Shown here: positions 17,796 to 27,959 of the stretch, piece after piece | How positions within the stretch are numbered: the first letter of the stretch is position 1 | Layout: the number at the start of each line of letters is the position of its first letter | Assembly (NCBI GenBank): GCA_041391225.1 | Contig: JAWKOL010000012.1 | Coordinates: 62,001-126,000 of the forward strand | Length of the DNA: 64,000 nucleotides | DNA from: RI-153 sp041391225 | Lineage (GTDB): Bacteria > Chloroflexota > Anaerolineae > Caldilineales > Caldilineaceae | Reading direction: 5' to 3' | Notes under the pieces: model-generated | Told to the model about the DNA's origin: nothing | Seen by the model: the letters and a program-made list of their open reading frames with translations, nothing else | The model's database searches: none | Made by a program: the position numbers and the translations under genes

Positions 17796-18175
17796 TGAAC
17801 ACGAAAAAGGAAATCCTCCAGGGCAACATTTACTGGCTGAAACCCAATCCATCACGCACACCCGAAAGCGACTACGCCCACCCCCACGTCGTGATCCAGG
17901 ACGATGTGATCAACCGCAGCCGGGTGACCACCGTCGTCGTCTGCGCGTTGACGTCCAACCTCAACCGTCGCACGGAACCGGGCAACATCCTCCTCGATCC
18001 TGGCGAAGCGAACCTGCCCAAACAGAGCGTCGTCGTCGTGTCACAGGTGGACGCGGTGGAAAAAACGCAGTTGGGCGAGTACATCGGGCGTTTGAGCGCA
18101 GAACGCATCGCTCAGATCTTGGCGGGGATGCGCTTTCAGCAAACGTCGTTTTTCGGTACGCGACAGAGTGGATGA
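17795..18175 (+). CDS. MazF/PemK-like endoribonuclease toxin without visible antitoxin
   Basis: The start is GTG 17795, sharing its first base with the previous stop. The product is 126 residues: LQGNIYWLKPNPSRTPESDY, then HPHVVIQDDVINRSRVTTVV, then VCALTSNLNRRTEPGNILLD. This is the CcdB/PemK beta-barrel fold of mRNA interferases, including the loop after R-T and the T-S-N motif after the third strand. MazF toxins cut mRNA at short motifs. No MazE-like gene precedes it; the upstream partner is an SDR. Loss of toxicity or a distant antitoxin is possible. Confidence 0.75.
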   Translation: MNTKKEILQGNIYWLKPNPSRTPESDYAHPHVVIQDDVINRSRVTTVVVCALTSNLNRRTEPGNILLDPGEANLPKQSVVVVSQVDAVEKTQLGEYIGRLSAERIAQILAGMRFQQTSFFGTRQSG

Positions 18176-18251
18176 ACTGATCTGTTTTGAGCCTGATCGT
18201 GGTTTTGGTGCGTGGTACACGCACCAAAACCATCCAAAGAAAGGAGACACC

Positions 18252-18776
18252 GTGACTCAATACATCGCCCTCTTCCGCGGCATCAACGTCGGCGGCAACA
18301 ACATCTTGCCGATGAAAGAACTGGTTGCGCTGCTCCAAGGACTGGGCTGCACCGATGTGAAGACCTACATCCAGAGTGGCAACGCCGTCTTTTCCATCGC
18401 GCAAGAAGACAAAGACAAGCTGGCCGACGCCATCGGCGCCGCCATCCAGCAAAGCCACGGCTTCCAACCCAAAGTGCTGCTGCTGACCGCGTCCGAACTC
18501 AAAGACGCACACGCCGGCAGCCCGTTTCAGACAACGGAAGGCAAGGCGCTGCACTTCTACTTCCTGGCGTCCACACCCACAGATCCGAATCTGGCGGCGC
18601 TGGAGGAATTGAAATCCAACGGCGAAGATTATCTACTGGGCAACAGCGTCTTTTACCTCTACGCCCCAAACGGCATCGGACGCTCGAAATTGGCCGAAAA
18701 GGTGGAACGACTGCTCGGCGTCCCCGTCACGGCGCGGAATCTGAACACCGTCAACAAACTGATCAGCATGATCTGA
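18252..18776 (+). CDS. DUF1697 protein
   Basis: The start is GTG 18252, with AAAGGAGA about 7 nt upstream. The 174-residue product has the DUF1697 signature: TQYIALFRGINVGGNNILPM, then GCTDVKTYIQSGNAVF and the C-terminal RNLNTVNKL. The family is a cytosolic alpha/beta protein of unknown activity. It follows the MazF-like gene by 76 nt and precedes a GNAT gene by 25 nt. Confidence 0.9.
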   Translation: MTQYIALFRGINVGGNNILPMKELVALLQGLGCTDVKTYIQSGNAVFSIAQEDKDKLADAIGAAIQQSHGFQPKVLLLTASELKDAHAGSPFQTTEGKALHFYFLASTPTDPNLAALEELKSNGEDYLLGNSVFYLYAPNGIGRSKLAEKVERLLGVPVTARNLNTVNKLISMI

Positions 18777-18801
18777 CACAGACACGAAAGCATGGAAGAC
18801 A

Positions 18802-19269
18802 ATGACACCCCCTGATCTCAACATTCGCCAGGCCCGCAGCGAAGACCTCCCCGCCATCGTGCGCATGTTGGCGGACGATCCGCTGGGCGCGACGCGCGAG
18901 CAGTACACCGATCCGTTGCCCGATGAATACGTGCGCGCCTTCGAGGCCATCGACGACGATCCCAACCAGGAATTGATCGTGGTGGAAGCGGCGGATGGCC
19001 AGGTAATCGGCACACTGCAACTCACCTTCCTCCCCGGCATCAGCCACCGCGGGGCCTGGCGCGCCCAGATCGAAGGCGTGCGCGTCGACGTCGGTCACCG
19101 CGCCGGGGGCATTGGTCGCCACATGATCCTGTGGTCCATCGAACGCGCCCGCGAGCGAGGATGCCGCATGGTGCAGTTGACCTCCAACAAGACCCGGGCG
19201 GACGCCATCCGCTTCTACCAAAAACTTGGTTTCGTCGTGTCGCACGAAGGGCTGAAATTGGATCTTTGA
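18802..19269 (+). CDS. GNAT-family N-acetyltransferase
   Basis: A 155-residue protein with N-terminal LNIRQARSEDLPAIVRMLAD, a central strand V-I-G-T-L-Q-L-T-F and the acetyl-CoA pyrophosphate loop around VRVDVGHRAGGIGRHM (canonical Q/R-x-x-G-x-G/A). The C-terminal Y-Q-K-L-G-F with the likely general-acid Tyr is present. It transfers acetyl to an unknown amine. It is the last gene of the plus-strand run and is followed directly by a hairpin repeat. Confidence 0.88.
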   Translation: MTPPDLNIRQARSEDLPAIVRMLADDPLGATREQYTDPLPDEYVRAFEAIDDDPNQELIVVEAADGQVIGTLQLTFLPGISHRGAWRAQIEGVRVDVGHRAGGIGRHMILWSIERARERGCRMVQLTSNKTRADAIRFYQKLGFVVSHEGLKLDL

Positions 19270-19270
19270 C

Positions 19271-19343
19271 AGAACGCGGATTGGGCGGATCAAACGGATT
19301 TTTTATCCGCTTTGATCCGCCCAATCCGCTCAATCCGCGTTCT
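19271..19343. repeat. Word palindrome (AACGCGGATT family), likely bidirectional terminator
   Basis: The left arm AACGCGGATTGGGCGGATC (19273-19291) pairs with GATCCGCCCAATCCGC and continues to AATCCGCGTTCT at 19343. It sits between the convergent GNAT and DUF362 genes, with T-rich sequence on the right (CTGTTATTTTTGC). The same word family recurs at 63131-63211. Confidence 0.75.
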
Positions 19344-19363
19344 ATTCTGCTGTTATTTTTGCG

Positions 19364-20623
19364 CTAAGCGGCCACGGGTTCAAACGCCGGGATGCGATCC
19401 AGCGTCTGCTCGTAGACCTCGTAGTGCTCGCCTTCGTCCTCTTCGGGGTCGACGTACTTGTACCACATAGCCAGATCGGGGTTTTCACCGGCAAGTTCGC
19501 GGCGGCTCACCCGGATCGTCGCTTCGGGGCTGTGCCACTTCACCTCGTAATCTTGCAGAAGAATGTACTCGCCGGCGTACTGGTCGACGAACTTCTGCTT
19601 GTTGTCGCGGTAGTAGAGCGCCTGCTCAGACATCGTCTTCAGCCACGAGTAGTTTGTCTGCGCCGAGTCGGTCATGATCGAGTAGAAGGTGCCTTCAGGC
19701 TGCGGTTCCAACTCCGAAACAAAGTCGATCTCGTCCAGGTTCACCGTGCCGAAGCCATGATCCGCGGCCATCTTCACCGAATTGCGGTCGCGGTTGAAGG
19801 GCGGCGTCGGCCAGTCGGCCTGGGGATCGTGACCCATGATGTGCATCATGCAGGCATCCGTCGAAATGACGTGATCGCCTGCCATCAGCCCATCCACCAC
19901 ACGGCCCAACCCTTCGCCCCTGCTCCACTCCTGCCCAGCCTGCCCCACCAGCGCATCGACGATATTGAGCGCCGGGTTGAAGATCATGCCCAGATCGGCC
20001 AGGTGATACGGCATGCGTACCAGATGATGGTAGTAGGTGCGCGGCTTGCCGCCGTGAAATTCGGGCGGCACCAGGCCAAAGAGGTTCTTGAGGCAGCCGG
20101 TGACGCCCATGAACGCGTGGTTCTTGATCAGCGCCACGTCCACCATTTCGTCGGCTTCCACGGCGTCTTTGATCATCACGTACTTGCGGAACATCAGGCC
20201 GCCGCCAGGGGTCTCCACCTTGACGTAGGGTGGCTTGGTGCCGTCGGCGTAGCGGACATCAAACTCTTTGAGCAGATGGGCAATCTGCGTGGTCTTCTCG
20301 ATGGTTTCGCCGTTGTACATGGTGTAGAAGCTGCAATCCACGCAGATCAGCTCGGCGCTGGTCTTTTCGCGCAGCAGACGCAGCGTCGCCCGCGCCACGC
20401 TGTCGCTCACCAGTTGCTGCCGATTGCGGTCGTCGTACATGATCACATTCTGCGGCGCTTTGTCCTGGTTGAACTTGATGGCGATGGTTTTGGCCTTGCG
20501 CAGCTTCTCCCAGGATCGCTGTAGCGGTTCAGTGGCACGAACAAGCGCTTCGTAGACAGCTTCATCGTCGGCGCGGTGATCGCAATGCACCGCACGGACC
20601 TGATAATCAGGCAGTGAAGACAT
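19364..20623 (-). CDS. DUF362-domain protein
   Basis: The ATG at 20623 has AAGGAG 9 nt upstream and is preferred over the TTG at 20632. The 419-residue product has the DUF362 pattern: I-A-I-K-F-N-Q-D near the N-terminus, an E-L-I-C-V-D-C-S strand, VDVALIKNHAFMGVTGCLKN with a conserved His and Gly-Leu-Lys-Asn, then GLVPPEFHGGK, and later N-I-V-D-A-L-V-G and M-A-G-D-H-V-I-S-T-D. It has no 4Fe-4S ferredoxin cysteine cluster, which some family members carry. The function of the family is unclear. Confidence 0.82.
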   Translation of the reverse strand: MSSLPDYQVRAVHCDHRADDEAVYEALVRATEPLQRSWEKLRKAKTIAIKFNQDKAPQNVIMYDDRNRQQLVSDSVARATLRLLREKTSAELICVDCSFYTMYNGETIEKTTQIAHLLKEFDVRYADGTKPPYVKVETPGGGLMFRKYVMIKDAVEADEMVDVALIKNHAFMGVTGCLKNLFGLVPPEFHGGKPRTYYHHLVRMPYHLADLGMIFNPALNIVDALVGQAGQEWSRGEGLGRVVDGLMAGDHVISTDACMMHIMGHDPQADWPTPPFNRDRNSVKMAADHGFGTVNLDEIDFVSELEPQPEGTFYSIMTDSAQTNYSWLKTMSEQALYYRDNKQKFVDQYAGEYILLQDYEVKWHSPEATIRVSRRELAGENPDLAMWYKYVDPEEDEGEHYEVYEQTLDRIPAFEPVAA

Positions 20624-20710
20624 TCGACTCAACTCCTTGGGGAATTTGTATGACGTGTGCGGAAACGGGTTGTACTGGGGTATTGTAAACGATACGTGCG
20701 AACAGGGAAA

Positions 20711-20786
20711 GACGAGTGAAGACTGACGAGTGAAGACTGATAACAGACGACCGACAGCCGATTTCAGTCTTCACTGGTCCGTCGTC
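20711..20786. repeat. Word palindrome with GAGTGAAGACTGA units
   Basis: Two copies of GACGAGTGAAGACTGA (20711-20740) face TCAGTCTTCACTGGTCCGTC (20764-20783). The right arm encodes the last residues (RRTSED) and the TGA of the methyltransferase gene. Confidence 0.7.
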
Positions 20787-21627
20787 CACACACTACGTAG
20801 AAATCCGCCTGCCCCTCGTCCACCTCGCCGTACAAGGACGGGTGGATCGTCACCTCGACGAAGCCGGTTTCGGCCAGGAGTGTGCGCATCTGCTCTTCGC
20901 TGTATGCCTGCATGGCGGACGCGTGGCGGGTGACATCACCGCGCTCGGCATCGATCACAAAGTAACGCTCGATGGCGATCTGGCGTTCGGCCAGCCAGAA
21001 ATTCTCGGTGAGAAGCAGGTGTGGGCGGGGCGAGAAGAGGCCACTACGGCTGCTGGACCAAGACGGCGGTTCTTCGCCTACACGGCGCACCACGTCCACC
21101 GTATGCACTTCGAGGACGATCACGCCGTCTGCTTTCAATGCCGTGTGGGCTTTGCGTAAAATGGCGCGGGCGTCGTCGGGGTGGAAGACGTTGAACTCTC
21201 CGAAGATCAGCATCGCTAGATCGAAGCGGTCCACGCCGTAATCAGCCTTGCGGATATCGGATTCGATGATCTCACAGGGCAACCCGCTCTCGGCAGCCTG
21301 GAGACGGGCGTATCTCACCGACGCCGGGCCATAGTCGATGCCCGTAACGCGGTGACCTCTGGCGGCAAAGCGCGTGGCATACAGTCCTGGACCACAGCCC
21401 AAGTCGAGGATCGCCGACGCTTCGCCACCGAGCAGCGCGCTGTGGATCCAATCTACATGACGCTCGATACGCTCAGTTCGGCGGCTTGCCAGATCATGCG
21501 CCTGCGACAGATGCTCACGCAGCATCCGTTCGCTGAAGGCCGGATCGTTCCACGGAATCTTCTCCCCCTCCGCCCAAGGCTCGGGGATCGCTTGACGTTG
21601 GATCAAATCGAAAATGTTCATGCGCAT
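20764..21627 (-). CDS. Class I SAM-dependent methyltransferase
   Basis: The start is ATG 21627 (MRMNIFDLIQRQ), with a second ATG at 21621. Motif I is ILDLGCGPGLYATRFAARGH with the following acidic GIDYG. The post-motif strand F-D-L-A-M-L-I-F-G-E-F-N-V-F and V-I-V-L-E-V-H-T are also in place. The roughly 285-residue length and the C-terminal strand (G-E-V-D-E-G-Q-A-D-F-Y-V-V-C) fit small-molecule methyltransferases. The substrate is unknown. The final residues TSED and the stop come from the repeat arm. Confidence 0.85.
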   Translation of the reverse strand: MRMNIFDLIQRQAIPEPWAEGEKIPWNDPAFSERMLREHLSQAHDLASRRTERIERHVDWIHSALLGGEASAILDLGCGPGLYATRFAARGHRVTGIDYGPASVRYARLQAAESGLPCEIIESDIRKADYGVDRFDLAMLIFGEFNVFHPDDARAILRKAHTALKADGVIVLEVHTVDVVRRVGEEPPSWSSSRSGLFSPRPHLLLTENFWLAERQIAIERYFVIDAERGDVTRHASAMQAYSEEQMRTLLAETGFVEVTIHPSLYGEVDEGQADFYVVCGRRTSED

Positions 21628-21711
21628 AGTGTAGCGCAGATCGGGGAAAAAGACGACGATACGCGCCCGCACCTAGCAATTCCCTTACCCAACCTAATCA
21701 TCACCTATAGA

Positions 21712-21741
21712 TTGGATCACCACCGCGTCCTCTACTATAAT
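21712..21741 (+). promoter_or_regulatory. Putative sigma70-type promoter of the second BTAD regulator
   Basis: TTGGAT at 21712-21717 and TATAAT at 21736-21741 are separated by 18 nt, about 46 nt before the regulator start and divergent from the methyltransferase gene. This is sequence match only. Confidence 0.5.
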
Positions 21742-21787
21742 GTGACCCTCTGAATCTCCCTCCGCAACGTGTTTCTTCAAGGCAAAA

Positions 21788-24700
21788 ATGGCATCGATGC
21801 ACATGGCGCAACTCCAGATCAATTTACTCGGCGGGTTCCAGATCCGGTTGAATAGTGAAGAAATCACCACGATTACATCGCCCAAAATCCAGGCATTGCT
21901 TGCCTACCTGGCCGTCGAATCGAAACGGGTACACAGCCGAGACGCCCTGGCGGCGCTACTCTGGCCCGACACGCCGGAACGGCTGGCGCGCCAGAATCTG
22001 CGCCAGTCGCTCAGCCGCTTGCAGAAGGCGCTGCCCCAGCCCAAAGATGATCCACTCTATCTACGCATTACGCGCCAGGAGGTGGGCTTCAACCGCGACT
22101 GCCCCTACGTTCTCGACGTAGAGGCGTTCGTCGCCGCGCTCGACGCCGCCCGCGCCCACGCGCACGAGGACGTGACCCGTTGCGATCCATGCTGCGCGCG
22201 GCTGGCCGATGTCCTGGCGCGGCAGCGTGGCGACTTCCTCGACGGTGTCGCCGCCGACAGCCTACCCTTCGACGAGTGGGCCATGCTCAAACGCGAGTGG
22301 CTGCGCCGCGAACAGTTGACGGCACTGGATGTGCTGACCCAACACGCCATCTGGCGCGAGAACTTCGCTGCTGCCTACGGCTACGCCTGGCGACAGATCG
22401 AAATCGATCCGCTCAACGAAGACGCCCACCACGACGCCATGCGCGCCCTTGCCCTGGACGGGCGCACCCGCGACGCTCTGGCCCAATTCGACCAGCTTTG
22501 CGCCATCCTCGACGCTGAACTGGATGTGCGCCCCGCCGCCAAGACCAGCGCGCTGGCCGATTCGATCCGCGCTGGATTGCGCCTGCCGGCGGACGAAGTG
22601 ACCACGTCGCAGCCCAGTCCCACACCAGTTGACGCGCCCACACATCTCCCCCCGCAGTTTACGCCCTTCATCGGCCGCGAGGACGAGCTTACCCAGATCG
22701 CGGATCTTCTGGTGCAGCCCAATTGCCGACTGGTCACGCTGGTGGGCATGGGCGGCGTGGGCAAGACGCGGCTTTCGGTGGAAGTGGCGCAACGTCAGGC
22801 GGATCACTTCGCCGACGGTGTCTTTTTTGTGGCGCTGGCCCCCGTCTCCTCGCCCATGCAGTTGGTGGCGGCCATCGCCCACGCCGTGGGCTTCACCCTG
22901 CCCATGCTCGCCTATACGCTGGACGAACAACAGGACGCCCTCGCTCGCTTCCTACGCGCAAAGTCGTTGTTGTTGGTGTTGGACAACTACGAACACCTGC
23001 TGCCCGAAGTCGACCTAATCGCCAGGCTCTTGCCGGACGCGCCGGGCGTGATGCTGCTTGTCACCTCGCGTGCGCCGTTGGAACTGCGCGCCGAGTGGGT
23101 GCTGGAGATCGACGGCCTGCCCTTCCCGCCTCTGCGCGGACCGGCGCGACCGCTGAACAGCTACGCAGCGGTGCAGATGTTCACCTCGACCGTGGATCGC
23201 ATCAAGCCCGGCGCGCTGCGCCAGGACACCACCGCGCCTGATGTCGCCCGCATCTGTGGGCTGGTGCAGGGTGCCGCTGGCGCTGGAACTGGCCGCTGCC
23301 CGCGTGCGCGCCCTGCCCGTAGACGAAGTGGCCGACGCCATCGCCGCCGATCTCGACTTCCTGAGCACATCCATGCGCGATGTGCCGGAGCGACACCGCA
23401 GCCTACGCGCCGTGATCGGCCAATCGTGGCGGCTGCTGACAGAGACGGAGCAGCAGATCTTCGCCGCGTTGTCCATCTTCCGCGGGGACTTCAGCCACGG
23501 CGCGGCGCAGGTGATCACCGGCGCAGACGCGCCGCAGATGCAGCGTCTTGTCACCCAATCGCTGCTGCGCCGACTTGACGATGACCGCTTTGAACTTCAC
23601 GAGGCGCTGCGCCAGTATGCCGCCGCCAAATTGGCCGAAGACGCGGATCTGTCCGCCACGGTGAGGGCGCGCTACACCGCCTATTTCCTCGAACTGGCGG
23701 CAGGCCACGAAGACGATCTCAACGGGCGCAATGTCCTTGGCGCACAGCAGGCGCTCTACCGTGAATTGGACAATCTGCGCCAGGCGTGGGCCTGGGCGAT
23801 TGCCGACGGCCTGGCGGAACCGGTTCAGCAGAGCACGCACAGCGTTTTCCGCTTCTTCAACGGCGTGGGGCTGATGCAGGAGGGCGAAAGCGTCTTCGAG
23901 ACCGCCGCATCCGCCTTTCAATCTCGCGACCAATCATTGCTCACGGCGCAGTTGCTCTGCAAACTGAGCCGGTTGCGCAACAGCCGCGGCCGCTTCGATC
24001 CTGCCGTTGACGCTGCAGCACAGGCCGTCGAAATGCTCCAGATGCAACAGGCCCCCGTCGCTCGCCAGATCGAAGCCGAAGCGTGGCAACAGTGGGGGCG
24101 CGCCGTACTTCATCTGGGCCGTTTCAACGAGGCCGAAGGTCATTTTGAGCAGGCCATGTCGCTGATCGGCAACCTGAGCAACGCCGAACCAGCGCGGTTG
24201 GCGTTGGCGGCGGAGATTCACTTTAACCTGGGTACCATCGGCAATTTCCAATCGAACTACAGCGCCGCACACGCCCACGACGAAGAAGCGTTGCGGCTGG
24301 CTCGCCTGAGCGGGGATCGTCACCTGGAAGCCATCTCGCTCAACAACCTGGGCGCGGTGGCCGAGCATTCGGGCCGATTCGACGCCGCTGTCGGCTACTT
24401 CGAGCAGGCACTGGCAATCTTCGAGGACATTGGCTATCAACGCGGCGCGGCCAATTGCCTCAGCAACATCGGCGCGGGCGTCTCCTGGCGCGGGGAATTG
24501 CGCAATGCGCTGGCGCGTCACCGCGGGGCGCTACGCGTCTATCAAGAAATCGGCGACATCGGCGGCGAGGGCTGGTCTTTCATGGCAATGGGCAGCATCC
24601 TCTTTCACCTGGGGCGGCTGGACGAGGCGCGAACCTCGCTGGACAAAGCGCTGCAACTCAACCGCGAGGGGACGCTGACGATGGACACATGGGCCAGCTT

Positions 24701-25465
24701 CCACATGGCCGAGGTGACGCTGGGGCAGGGTGAATTGGACGAGGCGCGCCGCTGGATCGAGCAATCCTTCACATTGGCGCAGTCGATGGACGACGAGATG
24801 GGCGTGGCCGATGCGGAGTTGTTGTGGGGGCAGTTGGAGCTACGGCTAGGACAAGGCGAAGCGGCAAAGCAGCGGTTTGAGCGTGTGTTGAGCATCAAGC
24901 GCAAACATGGGCATGCGCAGGGCGAGGTCAGTGCGCAGGTTGCGCTTTCCTCGGTTGCGCTGACTGCCGGAGACACGCCCGGCGCCCTGTCCTACGTGGA
25001 AGCGGCCTTGTCCGTCCCCGATACGGCGCATCTGCTCCTGCCGCGTGCGCCGGCTGTCACCCAGCATGGGCGCGTCCTGGCGGCGGCGGGCAAGGTAGCG
25101 GCCGCCGAAACCGCGTTTGCCGAGGCATTGGCCATGCGCCGGCAGATGACACAGCCCCATCACGTGGCCGCGGTGCGAGCATGGCAGGCCCGTCTCTTCC
25201 TGGAGAGCGACCATCTCGACGAGGCACGGCGCGCCGCCGAAGACGTCCTGGCGTGCGCATGGTCGGCGTCGCGGCAATGGACGGCGTCGACGATCCCGCC
25301 GACGTGTGCGCAGCTGTCTCCGACGTCATCGACGCGTTGTCACTTCCCGGCGCGGAGGATGTGCGCGCTGTCGCTCGGCGGCACCTGTCAACAGCAGAAA
25401 TTCACCACGGAGAACACAAAGGAACACAGAGGGCAGAAGAAGGAGAGAAAGCAGGGAAATCATGA
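21788..25465 (+). CDS. BTAD/NB-ARC-type ATPase/TPR transcriptional regulator
   Basis: The N-terminus (LQINLLGGFQIRLN) and helices to about residue 260 form the winged-helix plus BTAD unit of SARP-like regulators. A STAND ATPase follows, with Walker A GMGGVGKT near residue 320 and Walker B LLLVLDNYEHLLP near 395. TPR-like repeats fill the C-terminal half (LNNLGAVAEHSGRFDAAVGY and many similar). A frameshift near 23275 switches to V-P-L-A-L-E-L-A-A-A-R-V-R-A. A second near 25255 leads to a tail ending in TGA at 25463-25465; its last about 24 residues (IHHGEHKGTQRAEEG and so on) are encoded by an intergenic repeat. About 1225 residues if both shifts are corrected. Such proteins sense a ligand through the TPR part and activate nearby genes; the target is unknown. 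Confidence 0.75.
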
Positions 25466-25695
25466 TCTACGAAGCACCACGAATGGAGAAGAGAAGCACC
25501 ACGAAGTGGAGAAGAGAGGGACACGGATTTCAGGATTAGCAGGACAGTACAGACAAGTGCCGGGGACTTTTCGCCGCAGCGAGACGGGACATTCACTCCT
25601 GGCGACTCGTCCAACGCGAAGTCCCCGGCACTTTTGCTCGCCCCAACTTAACACCAATCCCCAGTCCCTAGTCCCCAGTCCCCAATCCCTCACCG
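25395..25695. repeat. Composite word-repeat region
   Basis: It holds CACCACGGAGAACACAAAGG-type words, then CACCACGAA words with GGACACGGATTTCAGGATT. A GGGGACTTTTCGCCG/AAGTCCCCGGC inverted pair (about 25562 and 25618) is also visible. It closes with CCCCAGTCCC arrays, the right arm of another word type. It ends both flanking genes: the regulator reads into the left side and the HD-hydrolase gene takes its stop from the right side. Confidence 0.65.
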
Positions 25696-26225
25696 TAGAT
25701 CTTGATCTTCTCCGCCAGGCGCTGCGCCAGGTAGGCGTCCGCCGGGCCGAGGACGGCGAGGATCGTGCGCGCTTCTTCGCGGTAGGCGGCGATCTTAGCG
25801 GCGTGCCAGTGAGGCGGCGGCGGCTGGAGATTGACGATGCGGTCGGCCAGTTTCACCAGCCATACCTCATGTGGCTGCTGCTGGATGCGGTGCAGGCTGT
25901 CGGTCATTTGCTCGGATTTGTGGGCAGGCGGATGTCTTTGCTCAAGGCAGAAACGCCCACCGCCACATCGTGGCCGAAACGCCGCCACGTCCGCGAAGGT
26001 GATCGACGTGTCCTCGATGACGTCGTGGAGCAGCGCACATTGCACCGCCAGATCGGGGTCATTCACCTGGCTACCATGCGTCAATGCCGCCGTCACCTCC
26101 ATCGCCACGGCGCCCACATGCACCACGTAGGGCAGCGCCGTCCCCGGCACCGTTTGCACGCCGTGCGCTTCGGCTGCAAACAGCCACGCCGCCAGATATT
26201 TCTCCTGTGACCAAAGCAGATTCAT
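25668..26225 (-). CDS. SpoT/MESH1-like HD-domain hydrolase
   Basis: The ATG at 26225 starts MNLLWSQEKYLAAWLFAAEA. The HD signature is present: H-V-G-A-V-A-M-E-V (first His), CALLHDVIEDT (HD plus ED) and V-K-L-A-D-R-I-V-N-L-Q, as in small alarmone (p)ppGpp hydrolases of the MESH1/SAH type. About nt 25905-25985 are read in a shifted frame; the alternate frame gives F-G-H-D-V-A-V-G-V-S-A-L-S-K-D, the expected family sequence, so two compensating indels flank it. The last residues GEGLGTGD and stop come from a repeat arm. It may degrade (p)ppGpp or a related nucleotide; activity as written is doubtful. Confidence 0.75.
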   Translation of the reverse strand: MNLLWSQEKYLAAWLFAAEAHGVQTVPGTALPYVVHVGAVAMEVTAALTHGSQVNDPDLAVQCALLHDVIEDTSITFADVAAFRPRCGGGRFCLEQRHPPAHKSEQMTDSLHRIQQQPHEVWLVKLADRIVNLQPPPPHWHAAKIAAYREEARTILAVLGPADAYLAQRLAEKIKIYGEGLGTGD

Positions 26226-26337
26226 CTTCGTTGTTTCCTTGCAGAAGGTTGTGGACATGGATCTCTGCTGATCTGGATTTTCTATCCGTGTTTCCTCAAA
26301 TCCGTGTCCACAAAAAAGCGTAGCCAGTCCCCGATCC

Positions 26338-27959
26338 CTAGACAACCAGCGCCATGCCGTCGCTGCCGGTGTCTGCGGCCCCGCTGAGCGCGCCGGTGAC
26401 AGGATCGATGGCGATGGCGTTGACGAGGCCCATGCCGCCGTGGCTGTAGGGAATGTACTGGATCGGGTGCTTGTGGCGCACGGCGTCGAGCACCCAAGAC
26501 GGGATACGCCGCTGGCACGTGATCGGCCCCACCTGACAGTCGAAGCGCGGCGCGTGGACAGCGTCGAGGATGGGCATATCGAAAACCAACACGTTGAGGA
26601 TCACCTGCAACACCGATGTGATGATGCGGGTGGCGCCGGGCGCGCCCAACACCAGGATCGGGCGTTCGTGGCCGGCTTTGTCTCTGCGGTAGACGATGGT
26701 GGGCGCCATGCCGGTGGTGCGTCCTTTGCCCGGGTGGATCGAGTTGGCGTGGCCGGGCAAAGGGTGGAAGTTGATCATGGAGTTGTTGTACATGAAGCCC
26801 AACCCCGGCGTGATCACGCCCGACGACGCGCCCAGCGAATGGGTGAGCGACACACAGTTGCCGCGGTCGTCTACCACGGTCACCTGGGTGGTGTGGGGTG
26901 TTTCAAAATCGCTGAACGCGGCTTTGATCTCGTCACCGGCGTCGATGTGGGCGCGCCAGTGGGCGGCGCGTTCCTTGGAGAGCATCCATTCCAGCGGTAC
27001 GTTGACGAATTCCATGTCGGCCATGCTCTGGTTGCGGTCGGCGAAAGCGGCTTTCATGGCCATGGACACCAAGTAGACGTATTCGGGCGTGTTGTGTCCT
27101 AGCGCGGCCAGATCGTAGCCTTCCAAAATGTTAAGGATGGCGATAAGCGTGGCGCCACCGTGGGGCGGCGCGGCGCTGGTGACGGAATAGCCGTGGTATG
27201 TGCCGTGGACGGAAGCACCCTCACGCAGGTGATAATCGGCCAGATCCTCGGCGGTGACAAAGCTGCCGTTCTCGGCCAGATCGGCCGCCATGCGCCCCGC
27301 CAGTTCACCGGTGTAGAAGTCTTCGGGGCCGTGGTGGCCAGGTGACGCAGGGTGGATGCGTAGTCGGGGTTGCGCACTGTCTGGCCCAGATCGTAGGGCC
27401 GACCGTCGGCGCGCAGATAGATGCGTCGTGCTTCGGGGTTGCGCAAGATGTAGTCGAGCAGCGAGCAGGCTTCGGGATAGGGCGACGGGCGTTTCCAGCC
27501 ATTGGCCAGTTTGTCGCCCACCACAAAGCCTTCTTCGGCAATCTGGATGGCAGGCGCGACAGCGGCGGCGAAGTCGATGGTTCCCCAGTTTTCCAGCAGC
27601 GTGGACAGCATCTTCACCGAGCCGGGCGCGCAGATCGCAGTGTAGCCGGCTTCGTTGACATGATCCTTAAGGAAGAAGCCCCAACCGTCGGGATTGGGGC
27701 CGATGACGTCGTCCACCCACATGTCGGGCGTTACCCTGGCCCCGGCCAGCGCCGGTGCATCCAGTCCAATTGAGCCTGGTTCGCCTGCAACGTGCATATT
27801 GAGGATGGCGTAACCACCAAGCCCACACATCTGCGGATCGATAACACCCTGCACCAGCGCCGCCGTGACAGCGGCATCGATGGCATTGCCACCGTTTTGG
27901 AGGACGGCAGCGCCAGCTTCCACGGCCGGTGGTTGTGGTGCAACAATACAGTTCGACAC
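26338..27959 (-). CDS. Gamma-glutamyltransferase-family Ntn hydrolase, one frameshift
   Basis: The start is GTG 27959, with AGGAGG 7 nt upstream. The N-terminal part (NGGNAIDAAVTAALVQGVID, MCGLGGYAILNMH) and the C-terminal part with the catalytic Thr in PHTTQVTVVDDRGNCVSLT, then NNSMINFHPLPG, are the two subunits of the GGT fold. A frameshift near 27310 separates them; the other frame gives GRMAADLAENGSFVTAEDLA. Corrected length is about 540 residues. No signal peptide is seen, so it is likely cytosolic, as for many bacterial GGT-like acylases. It cleaves gamma-glutamyl amides or related substrates after self-processing before the Thr. A TAG at the repeat border ends it. Confidence 0.85.

Noticed and set aside
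25260..26210. Extension of the second regulator's frame through the repeat into the HD-hydrolase region, giving a frame open to 26210
   Set aside because: Beyond about 25255 it leaves the TPR pattern and runs antisense to the HD hydrolase gene; the alternate frame ending at 25465 continues the regulator better.
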